From an uncultured Christensenellaceae bacterium (GTDB lineage: Bacteria > Bacillota > Clostridia > Christensenellales > Borkfalkiaceae), in contig CAJULB010000001.1 in assembly GCA_910587005.1 (NCBI GenBank), positions 345,169-409,168 on the forward strand: a stretch of 64,000 bases of DNA, written 5' to 3'. Below the pieces are notes generated by a model. That model was not told the DNA's origin. It did not search any database and worked only from the letters and a program-made list of their open reading frames with translations. The first letter of the stretch is position 1. Every line of letters starts with the position of its first letter. Positions 1-7,223 of the stretch are shown here, piece by piece. A program made the translations under genes and the position numbers.

Positions 1-231
1 GGCAGTATCGTCCAAAATCTGCGGGTCTGGGTATCCCTGTTTCAGGCTATTGCTGTAAAACAGTGAATTGTTGTACACAATTTCGCCTTTAATGTCCTTG
101 TTTTCGCCCTTGTAAGCAGACAGCTCGTACTCGTCAATAATATCGGTGTTACAAGCCGTTAACGCACACGGCGCAACCATAGCCAAAGCAAGAACCGCCG
201 CCGCAAGGCGTTTGACTGAATTTTTCATCAT
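1..231 (-). CDS. Lipoprotein, N-terminal part only (runs off left edge)
   Basis: Only the first 77 codons are inside the window; the frame is open to base 1. The product starts M-M-K-N-S, has a hydrophobic stretch and a lipobox LTAC with the lipidated Cys at about residue 27, so it is an exported lipoprotein. AGGAG lies 3 nt before the ATG at 231 and 6 nt before the ATG at 228, so 228 is the likelier start. It follows the SGNH lipoprotein gene by 14 nt and is probably the last visible gene of the LacI-regulated operon. The visible part after the lipobox shows no recognisable domain. Confidence 0.75.
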   Translation of the reverse strand, partial: MMKNSVKRLAAAVLALAMVAPCALTACNTDIIDEYELSAYKGENKDIKGEIVYNNSLFYSNSLKQGYPDPQILDDTA

Positions 232-245
232 TTTCTCCTTGATTT

Positions 246-1211
246 TTATTTTTCGGTTATTCCACAGCCTGCCTCAACGAGCGCATCCGTGAATACTTTA
301 TAATTTTCGGTAGTCGGGTGAACACCGTCTCCGAGCATAGCCGTTGTTACCTTTGAACAAGTGTCTACACACGTTATCCAATCGTACTTTGCGCACCACT
401 CCGCCATGTATACGTTGGTTTCCGAAACATTTTGCGCATACGAAGTATCCGAGCGTTGTGTGATGTTAAACCAGTAAATATTGCTCGAAGGATATTTTGA
501 ATGCATAAGCATAAATAAGCGCGTAAGACTGTCTTGTGTATCCGAAGTCAAATCGTGCACGTCATAGAAATTATTTGTTCCTACGTGCATTACTATGTTC
601 TTCGGCGCAGTCGAGCCTATAACGGTTGAATACGCCGCCTCCCAATGATAGGAAGTCGTCGAGCTGATACCTGCGTGCAAGACATCTTTGCCCTGCGCAA
701 AGCTGCGCATATATTCGCCGATAAAGTGATTATCCATAAAGCTGTCGCCTATGAAAAGCGTTGTATTTGCGGTTACTTCCTTACATAGTTCAGCGCGCTG
801 CGCCACGTCGAAACGGCTCAAATCGTATAATCCCGTAGAGTCCTCGGCAAATTTCAGATATTCTATTTCCACCTTGAAAACCACGTTGAAGGTCTCGCTC
901 TTTGCGCGGACGTTTACTTCTTTATCCTCGCGTTTTACGGGCGTCACCGTGTTGCCATCGATTTTTATACTCGAGGTATCGTACGTATAGGTCAGGCTCT
1001 CCGCCTTTTCCGGCTTACTGAATACGGGCTGAATTTCCGCAAACGTGCAGCTTCTGTCCTGCGTTATAAACACCTTTAAGTCGTCTATGCTCAGCGTTCC
1101 GTAATCGGGCGTATTGTTCTCTTCGGGTTTATCCGTACAGCCCGCCGCAAACGCACAAATCGTTAGTGCCGTTACCGTCGCCGCCAAAACCGCTTTGAAT
1201 TTAAGTTTCAT
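246..1211 (-). CDS. SGNH/GDSL-type hydrolase lipoprotein
   Basis: A 321-residue lipoprotein (lipobox FAAGC, Cys 25). Residues about 35-125 look like an Ig-like beta-domain. Residues 150-315 are an SGNH hydrolase: block I GDS at 155-157 (Ser nucleophile), block III GTNN at 211-214, and block V DGVHPT at 295-300 (catalytic Asp and His). Families of this type deacylate or de-esterify carbohydrates or lipids at the cell surface; the substrate cannot be read from sequence. Its ATG overlaps the TGA of the upstream membrane-protein gene (ATGA), indicating translational coupling. Confidence 0.85.
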   Translation of the reverse strand: MKLKFKAVLAATVTALTICAFAAGCTDKPEENNTPDYGTLSIDDLKVFITQDRSCTFAEIQPVFSKPEKAESLTYTYDTSSIKIDGNTVTPVKREDKEVNVRAKSETFNVVFKVEIEYLKFAEDSTGLYDLSRFDVAQRAELCKEVTANTTLFIGDSFMDNHFIGEYMRSFAQGKDVLHAGISSTTSYHWEAAYSTVIGSTAPKNIVMHVGTNNFYDVHDLTSDTQDSLTRLFMLMHSKYPSSNIYWFNITQRSDTSYAQNVSETNVYMAEWCAKYDWITCVDTCSKVTTAMLGDGVHPTTENYKVFTDALVEAGCGITEK

Positions 1212-2431
1212 AACTTATCCTCCGAAAATTCGTTATTTTTATTTTGTCCCGCATAAGACTTGTTTTTAACCGCGCTCACTACGCAGTAGACCGCCGTGCG
1301 AACGAGCAACAAGCCTGCGAAAATAAATATCATATACGGGTGTATTACCCTTGCCGCAACAAACCAGCCGCATATAAAAGTTACCAGCGCCGCAACGAAA
1401 GCCGAAAACCACACGAACGAGCACACCGTCTTATAACAGCCCGCAAAGCTCTTTTGCCAGCCGTCCTTTACCGCCTTGCCTGCAAGCCACATAACCGCGC
1501 CGAGCAATATGGGAATAATCACAAGCATAGGCAGCTGTGAAACCGCGCTTACGAAATACGATGTAAACGTATAACCTGCCGTATCGTAATAAGTATCCTT
1601 TATGAAGCCGTGTATATCGTTTACTTTTCCGTCGGCACATTTCACAAAATAACCGCCGAACACGACGGGAACTCCGTTGTCCGTTTTAAACGAGCCTGCG
1701 CACATATCGTCGAAAACGTAAAAATAATATGCTTTACCGCTTGCTATATAGTTTGCGTAATAATAATCCCGCAACACCGGCGCCTTAGCTCCGGAATAAA
1801 CCGAGGTCGCTTTTGTATAATAATTTTTTACGTACAGGTAATAAACCTGCCTGCCGTAATCGTCCGCCGCACCGTCGAGCGCGTCAAGCTCTTTTTTCAA
1901 CGTTTCGTCGGAATTTAAAAACTGTTTGTATGATTTTAATTTCTCTTCGCTGAGTTCAAGCTCGCGGTCGGTATAACGCGTTACCAATCTGTAACCCTGC
2001 TTTTCCGTATCCGATAACTTTATCCACTCCCCGTAAGCTATCTCGCTCTCGCCCTTTATTGCTACCTGCGTAAATTCTATAAGCGTATCCGAAGGTCGGG
2101 TGTCGACAATCAGGTTATAACCGTTTTTCTTATACGCCACGTCTTCTTCATTAGAATAAGTGTTGATAACCTTTCCGCTTGTACACTTATGGTTTATAAC
2201 CGTAACATCAACGCCGTTATCAAACGCCGCTTGAATAAATTCCTTATAGCTCCCCGCATTGTTGTAATGGGTTGCAAACGGCGCCACGTCTGCGCCGTAA
2301 TACCCGAACAAGAAGAATACGAACGACAGCAACAGACCTATAAATACGGTTGCAAAGCTGCGCTTTGCAGCTTCCGACGCTATCTTATCCGAGAAAAAAC
2401 TCAACCCGAAAAATTTAATGCGATTTTTCAT
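1208..2431 (-). CDS. Membrane protein of unknown function
   Basis: A 407-residue protein with one transmembrane segment near residues 25-45, a hydrophilic extracytoplasmic region of about 250 residues rich in Tyr, Lys and Asp, and three C-terminal hydrophobic segments (about 300-320, 340-362, 368-388). No domain recognised. It is translationally coupled to the SGNH lipoprotein gene downstream (ATGA overlap) and lies 100 nt after the ABC ATPase gene. A role at the envelope together with the two lipoproteins is an inference from operon position only. Confidence 0.7.
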   Translation of the reverse strand: MKNRIKFFGLSFFSDKIASEAAKRSFATVFIGLLLSFVFFLFGYYGADVAPFATHYNNAGSYKEFIQAAFDNGVDVTVINHKCTSGKVINTYSNEEDVAYKKNGYNLIVDTRPSDTLIEFTQVAIKGESEIAYGEWIKLSDTEKQGYRLVTRYTDRELELSEEKLKSYKQFLNSDETLKKELDALDGAADDYGRQVYYLYVKNYYTKATSVYSGAKAPVLRDYYYANYIASGKAYYFYVFDDMCAGSFKTDNGVPVVFGGYFVKCADGKVNDIHGFIKDTYYDTAGYTFTSYFVSAVSQLPMLVIIPILLGAVMWLAGKAVKDGWQKSFAGCYKTVCSFVWFSAFVAALVTFICGWFVAARVIHPYMIFIFAGLLLVRTAVYCVVSAVKNKSYAGQNKNNEFSEDKL

Positions 2432-2462
2432 TTCTACCTGCCGTTCCCGCCATTCACGTCCG

Positions 2463-2491
2463 GCACCCCTCCCACCGCCTGTCGGCGGCGG
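2463..2491. repeat. GC-rich palindromic element between genes
   Basis: The gap between the membrane-protein and ATPase genes holds a short GC-rich dyad (CCGCC TGTCG GCGG type). It resembles the GC-rich palindromes at 54118-54275 and 61150-61176, suggesting a dispersed small repeat of the host chromosome. It is too short to assign to a known family. Confidence 0.35.
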
Positions 2492-2531
2492 AAGTTCGCC
2501 TTGTTATAAGGAGGGAAAATGAATGATTTTC

Positions 2532-4238
2532 TTAATTACCGTATTTTCTTTCCATTATGGATAACTCCGTCTCATCGTCGAAAAGATGTATCCTCTTTTC
2601 ATCGAAAAATATCTTTACAGTATCGCCCTGACGGTAATCGTTGCGGTCGTTTACGCAAATTATGCTGTCGGGACTTTCGGGCGTTATCTTTACAAACATC
2701 TGCGTAGTGTTGCCGAGAATTTCCTTTATGGACAGCTTTGCGCTTATCCCTTTTTCGTCGAGAGTTACGTTCTCGCCGCGTATCCCGAGCGTTACGCCGT
2801 GTTCGTTACCGTCGAGATATTCGGGCTTTATCGTGCGCATATTTGCGAGATTATAACTCTGCATTTCGCCGTTCGGATATTTCACGTCAAGATTTTTGCC
2901 GTTCTTTTTTATCGTAACGTCGAAGAAATTCATCTGCGGAGTACCGATAAATCCCGCAACGAATTTATTTTCGGGAAAGTCGAAAAGATTGGTGGGATTG
3001 TCTATCTGCTGTATCTCGCCCAGCTTCATTACAACTATTCTCGTACCCATAGTCATTGCTTCTATCTGGTCGTGCGTAACATAAATAAACGTCGTCTTTA
3101 ATTCGTTATGAAGCTTGACTATTTCGCTTCTCATAGTCGTTCTGAGCTTTGCGTCGAGATTTGAAAGCGGTTCATCCAAAAGCATAACCTTCGGCTCGCG
3201 CACGATAGCGCGCCCCAGCGCAATTCTCTGTCTTTGTCCGCCCGACATTGCTTTGGGCTTTATATCCAACAGCTCGGTTACGCCGAGTACTTCCGACGCC
3301 CATTTAACCTTCTTTTCTATTTCTTCTTTCGGAATGTGGCGGTATTCATACACCTGCACCGGCCTATTCGTATAGTACTCTAAATCCCTTTCGAGCTTTT
3401 TCTTTCTTTCTGTAAGCGCAAGCTTTATGTCGCTTTCTCTTATGTCGCCGAGATTTACCGAAGCCCTATTTGCAAGCTCTTTTGCAAGATTTCCCGCTTT
3501 TTCGGCCTTTTCGTTCTTTCCGGCATATCTGAGTCTGATTTCATTAATTACCGCCTTCTGTGCTGCGAGAACTTCGTTTACCAAGTCGGCTATCGCCTTT
3601 TCACGCTCCGAGAAGCTTAGCAATATTTCTTTGGCTTGTTCCCCGCTCTTACCGTCGAGCGCGGCGTTCTTCTCTATTAAAAGCTTTTCATATTCCGCTT
3701 TTATCTCGCACAGCCTGTATTTGAACACGAGCTCGGCGTCGTTCTCCTCGGCATAACGGATATCTATATGTACGGTTTTAAGACTGTTTCTAAGCTCCCG
3801 TATCTTCTTTTTATCTATTGCGAGCACAGGGTTGCCGTTTTCATCGTTTTTCGGCGTTGCAACTTTACGCATTTTTAAACCGAAGCCTATATTTTCACCC
3901 GCAGTCATATGCGGATAAAGCGCGTAATTCTGGAATACCATTGCAATATCCCTGTCCTTCGGTTCAACGTCGTTTACGAGTCTGTCGCCTATGTACAAAT
4001 CGCCCGCAGTTATTTCCTCCAAACCGGCAATCATTCGTAAAGTTGTGGATTTACCGCAGCCCGAAGGTCCTACGAATACGATAAACTCGCCGTCTTCGAT
4101 TTCCATATTGAAATCCCTGACCGCAAGAAAATCACCCTTGCGCTTCTTTGCGCCGTCGTCCTTCTTTTTGCGTTTCTTTTCCTTTTCTTTGCTCTGATAT
4201 ACCTTATAGATATGTCTTAAAGATATTCCTGCCATCAT
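2532..4238 (-). CDS. Carbohydrate ABC transporter ATPase (MsmX/UgpC type) with large insertion
   Basis: A 568-residue ABC ATPase against about 365-370 for MsmX/UgpC/MalK. Walker A GPSGCGKST 57-65, Q-loop VFQNYALYPH 101-110, signature MSGGQ 331-335, Walker B VMLLDEP 351-357, then a C-terminal TOBE-like regulatory domain. The extra length is a charged, helix-rich insertion of about 175 residues (about 125-302) between Q-loop and signature, plus a Lys-rich loop at 16-34. Known family members energise sugar importers and often serve several permeases; no permease gene is beside it here. The ribosome site AGGAG is 6 nt from the second ATG (4235). It is preceded by the LacI gene (31-nt gap), so it is likely under LacI control. 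Confidence 0.88.
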   Translation of the reverse strand: MMAGISLRHIYKVYQSKEKEKKRKKKDDGAKKRKGDFLAVRDFNMEIEDGEFIVFVGPSGCGKSTTLRMIAGLEEITAGDLYIGDRLVNDVEPKDRDIAMVFQNYALYPHMTAGENIGFGLKMRKVATPKNDENGNPVLAIDKKKIRELRNSLKTVHIDIRYAEENDAELVFKYRLCEIKAEYEKLLIEKNAALDGKSGEQAKEILLSFSEREKAIADLVNEVLAAQKAVINEIRLRYAGKNEKAEKAGNLAKELANRASVNLGDIRESDIKLALTERKKKLERDLEYYTNRPVQVYEYRHIPKEEIEKKVKWASEVLGVTELLDIKPKAMSGGQRQRIALGRAIVREPKVMLLDEPLSNLDAKLRTTMRSEIVKLHNELKTTFIYVTHDQIEAMTMGTRIVVMKLGEIQQIDNPTNLFDFPENKFVAGFIGTPQMNFFDVTIKKNGKNLDVKYPNGEMQSYNLANMRTIKPEYLDGNEHGVTLGIRGENVTLDEKGISAKLSIKEILGNTTQMFVKITPESPDSIICVNDRNDYRQGDTVKIFFDEKRIHLFDDETELSIMERKYGN

Positions 4239-4269
4239 TTTCTCCTTTTATCTTTAACCCTTACGGTTT

Positions 4270-5238
4270 TTATCTCAATATAATTTCCGTCGGGAATACT
4301 TCGCGTACAATTTTCACGTCGCCTTTTTCAACCTTTTCAAGAAGTATATGCCCGCAACGAGTTGCTATGCTTTGAAGATTCCCACCCACGCTGTTAACGC
4401 TTCTCGAATAGGGCAGATATTTCGATATGCCGTCCACGCCGAAAATCTCGCCTTTAAAACCGCCGTCCGCGTCAAAGGCTTTAAGCATAACCGTTGCTAT
4501 TTCGTCGTTAAAACAGAAAATAAAGTCGTTTGCGTTGTTCGCTATTTGCTTTTTAATCGACTCTGCGCTCGCCTCTCTGTCTTCATAGTCGAACTCATAA
4601 CTGTCGCAGTGAATACCCGCATTTTCCAAAACTTTTATAAAACCGTTTCTTCTGCCGTTGTTCAGGTCGGACAGTGCGCCGTTTATATAACAGGGATTTT
4701 TAGCGCCGTGAGAAACGGCTTCCTGTGCAACGAGCTTTCCGCAACGGTTATCATCGGAATACACTGCGCTTATCCGCTCGTCGCGTGGACGGGAACCGCA
4801 TAGAAGAACGGGAATTTTATAAGTTTCGCAATAATCCGCAGTCTCTTCGTCAAGGTCAATAAACGTAAGAATTCCGCACGCACCGCTCTGCATACAGCGG
4901 ACAACCTCTTCAACCGACAGGTCGCCTTCCTTTTTAACTATTATCAACGGATGATAATTCTTTTTCGTAAGATAATCAAACACAAAATCCAAACTGATAG
5001 AGAAAAACGGATTGCTGAGCGACGAAATAACTACGGCAATAATATTCGATTTTTTCGTACGCATAAAGCTTGCGACTTTATTTGGCTGATAACCCATTTC
5101 GTCGGCAATCTTTTTGACCGCCGCCTTTGTAGACGCGCCGATATCCGAGCAGTTCCTTAAAGCGCGGCTTACCGTGTTGACCGAGATGCCCATACGCTCC
5201 GCTATGTCGCTCAAAGTAGTTACTCTTACGTTCTGCAT
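4270..5238 (-). CDS. LacI-family transcriptional regulator
   Basis: A 322-residue LacI/GalR-type repressor. The N-terminal HTH (T-T-L-S-D-I-A-E-R-M-G through V-S-R-A-L-R, residues 7-30) is followed by the hinge A-D-E-M-G-Y-Q-P-N and a periplasmic-binding-protein-like sensor domain. It is first gene of the operon that continues into the MsmX-like ATPase. The promoter at 5362-5390 carries a CGTTAA motif inside its spacer, and further copies lie upstream, so autoregulation is likely. The ligand is probably a sugar, by family and neighbour. Confidence 0.9.
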   Translation of the reverse strand: MQNVRVTTLSDIAERMGISVNTVSRALRNCSDIGASTKAAVKKIADEMGYQPNKVASFMRTKKSNIIAVVISSLSNPFFSISLDFVFDYLTKKNYHPLIIVKKEGDLSVEEVVRCMQSGACGILTFIDLDEETADYCETYKIPVLLCGSRPRDERISAVYSDDNRCGKLVAQEAVSHGAKNPCYINGALSDLNNGRRNGFIKVLENAGIHCDSYEFDYEDREASAESIKKQIANNANDFIFCFNDEIATVMLKAFDADGGFKGEIFGVDGISKYLPYSRSVNSVGGNLQSIATRCGHILLEKVEKGDVKIVREVFPTEIILR

Positions 5239-5280
5239 TTTATCCGCTCCGTTTAATTTTTTTAATCCGATAAATGTTTT

Positions 5281-5327
5281 TTGTTGTTAGCAGGTAATGC
5301 TAACAACAACGAAAAGGCGCCTTTTCG
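5281..5327. promoter_or_regulatory. Two consecutive perfect palindromes in the lacI 5' leader
   Basis: 5281-5309 is a perfect 12-bp inverted repeat (arms TTGTTGTTAGCA and TGCTAACAACAA, 5-nt loop). It is directly followed at 5310-5327 by an uninterrupted 18-bp palindrome built from CGAAAAGGC and GCCTTTTCG. Both lie downstream of the predicted start site. They could be operators or RNA stem-loops; the GC-centred 18-mer resembles LacI-family operators in form. Confidence 0.5.
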
Positions 5328-5361
5328 TGCCAATTCGGGCTATATTTTCATTGTCAAAAGC

Positions 5362-5390
5362 ATTATAACATACATTATCGTTAATGTAAA
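5362..5390 (-). promoter_or_regulatory. Promoter of the lacI operon with an embedded operator
   Basis: Minus strand: -35 TTTACA (5390-5385), 17-bp spacer, -10 TATAAT (5367-5362). The spacer contains TTAACGATAA, the motif repeated elsewhere in the same intergenic region, so bound repressor would block polymerase. Confidence 0.65.
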
Positions 5391-5528
5391 TACATTTTCA
5401 TAAAATTATTTAAAATAACTTTTTTTGAATAATTTTTGTTGTTTATTAACGTTTTTACAAGTTTTACAATTATTTTTCGTTAATATTTTACGCAAGCCAA
5501 AATCTTTTACTTTATCGTTAATATAAAA
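5375..5528. promoter_or_regulatory. Cluster of four CGTTAA operator-like motifs
   Basis: CGTTAA occurs at 5379-5384, 5478-5483 and 5516-5521, and inverted at 5446-5451. Two copies share the longer form TTATCGTTAAT-R-TAAA (5375-5390, 5512-5527). The spacing would allow DNA looping by a tetrameric or dimeric LacI-type protein. Confidence 0.45.
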
Positions 5529-5602
5529 TGATACGGATTTTCATTTTAACAAATAAACCTGCATACTTCGCGCCCACCGCAATCGGCTAAGGACAAAAAA
5601 AT

Positions 5603-5624
5603 AACGGCAGTATAAACTGCCGTT
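5603..5624 (-). terminator. Hairpin terminator
   Basis: 9-bp stem (AACGGCAGT / ACTGCCGTT). On the minus strand it is followed by a run of seven T. It shields the lacI promoter region from upstream transcription. Confidence 0.5.
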
Positions 5625-5795
5625 TAAATTTATTACGTTTATTTCCATGCAACCGTAGGCTGCTTTTTATTCTTTGCACAGTCGGCAAGAAATAAATTTA
5701 TAAGTGTTTGATAAGGTATACCCGTACTCTGCGATAGTCCTTATATTTTCTCGTAAATTTGATACGATGTCCTAAAAATAGTACACGGATTACAT

Positions 5796-5826
5796 AAAAG
5801 AGCCAAGCTGATGCTTGACTCTTTTT
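5796..5826 (-). terminator. Rho-independent terminator of the dehydratase-activase genes
   Basis: Stem of about 13 bp (AAAAGAGCCAAGC / GCTTGACTCTTTT, one G-T pair) with a TGAT loop and T-rich flank. It lies 47 nt after the stop of the 422-residue gene on the minus strand. Confidence 0.7.
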
Positions 5827-5872
5827 AATATGATTAGTTATTGAATTCACAGAAAATCAGGTCGCTTTGACG

Positions 5873-7141
5873 TTAATTATTTATTCGTCCATTATTTTCC
5901 CTTGCGGTTGCAAGCATAAGCTTTATGCGGTTTTCCTGATTGACCTTTGTTGCAGAAGGGTCGTAATCGACCGCAACGATATTTTCATCGGTGTAAATAT
6001 CTTTCAGCGCGCGCACTGCGCCTTTGCCCGCTATATGGTTGGGCAGACACCCGAACGGCTGTGCGCAGACGATATTCTGCACTCCCGTTTCGGCAAGCGC
6101 CGCCATTTCCGCGGGGATAAGCCAGCCCTCGCCCATTTTTACGCCCTGATTTATAACCTTATCCGCACACGTGCGCAGATGTTCGAAATCGTGCGGGGGA
6201 GCAAAGCTTCCGTCATTTTCAAAAACTTTTATAACGTTTTTCTGCATACCGTGCACAAGCTTGTAAGCCAAACCGTACACAAACGCGGAAAAACCGCCTC
6301 TGCCGTAAAGCTTTTTGTCGTTTACAACGTTAATTATGCAATACAAAACAAAGTCGATTAGCGCGGGAACGACCGGTTCGCAATTTTCCGATAAAAGAAA
6401 TTTTTCAAGGTTGTTGTTGCCGAGGCTGGAATACTTTACGTAAATTTCACCGACTATGCCGACTTTGACTTTTTTAACCGCAACGCGTTCCACTTCCGCG
6501 AAAATTTTCACGATTTCCGCAGTTATCTTCTTGTATTTGGAATAACCGCCCTTTCTGAATTTGCTTACAACGTATTCCACCGCTTTTTGCCTTGCCGCGT
6601 CCGCCGAGCCTTCAATTTTTTCGTACGGCTTTGTCTGGTTATAGCACCACATAATGCTGTCGCCGTAAAAAATCGAATAGGCAAGCTTTAAAAACAGCTT
6701 TAAAGAAATATTCAAAGAGCTGTCCTTTTCAAGTCCCGAAAAGTTAACGGAAACCACTGGCACAAGCGGGAATTCCGTCTTTAACGCCTTGCGGATAAGG
6801 GGCATATAGTTGGAAGCGCGGCAACCGCCGCCCGTCTGCGTAATCAAAACCGCGGTGTGAGATAAATCGTAATTGCCGTTTTTAAGCGCGTCAATATACT
6901 GCCCCACCACGCACAGACACGGATAGCAGGTATCGTTATGAACGTGCTTCAAGCCCTCGTCTATGACGGAACGCGTTTCGTTATGCAAAATTTCTATATC
7001 GAAGCCGTCAAGCTTTAACACTTCCTCTATAATGGAAAAGTGCCACGGCAGCATATCCGGCACAAGAATTTTGTGCGTTTTTTTCATAGACTTGTCCCAT
7101 TTGGGATATTTAGTTGTATAATCGGTAAAATTTTCGTTCAT
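5873..7141 (-). CDS. 2-hydroxyacyl-CoA dehydratase-like (HgdB-type) protein, C-terminal partner of the activase
   Basis: A 422-residue protein with the Cys-rich signature H-N-D-T-C-Y-P-C-L-C near residue 68 and Q-T-G-G-G-C-R, typical of the C-terminal part of long (about 1,400-residue) activase proteins of Clostridia that fuse two BadF/HgdC ATPase domains, a DUF2229-like region and a dehydratase-D-like region. Here that layout is divided over this gene and the 974-residue gene upstream (974+422=1,396). The two genes are separated by 82 nt, so this looks like a stable two-gene form. Likely a cytoplasmic Fe-S protein; substrate unknown. Confidence 0.75.
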   Translation of the reverse strand: MNENFTDYTTKYPKWDKSMKKTHKILVPDMLPWHFSIIEEVLKLDGFDIEILHNETRSVIDEGLKHVHNDTCYPCLCVVGQYIDALKNGNYDLSHTAVLITQTGGGCRASNYMPLIRKALKTEFPLVPVVSVNFSGLEKDSSLNISLKLFLKLAYSIFYGDSIMWCYNQTKPYEKIEGSADAARQKAVEYVVSKFRKGGYSKYKKITAEIVKIFAEVERVAVKKVKVGIVGEIYVKYSSLGNNNLEKFLLSENCEPVVPALIDFVLYCIINVVNDKKLYGRGGFSAFVYGLAYKLVHGMQKNVIKVFENDGSFAPPHDFEHLRTCADKVINQGVKMGEGWLIPAEMAALAETGVQNIVCAQPFGCLPNHIAGKGAVRALKDIYTDENIVAVDYDPSATKVNQENRIKLMLATARENNGRINN

Positions 7142-7149
7142 TGTATTTT

Positions 7150-7180
7150 AAAAATAAGCTGTCGTTCAGAATGACGCGCT
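7150..7180. repeat. Dispersed GTCATTCTGAAC repeat copy
   Basis: The 82-nt gap between the activase genes carries a minus-strand GTCATTCTGAAC motif, also seen at 61116-61127. This short motif, often followed by G-C-A-G-(C/T)-G-A-A, recurs in intergenic DNA of many bacteria. Confidence 0.4.
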
Positions 7181-7223
7181 ATAAATTTTTTGCGCGCAAC
7201 GTCTGTTTTTTACAAATTATGCG

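Noticed and set aside
2586..3101. 171-codon plus-strand frame
   Set aside because: Antisense to the ABC ATPase gene, which has complete family motifs; no ribosome site.
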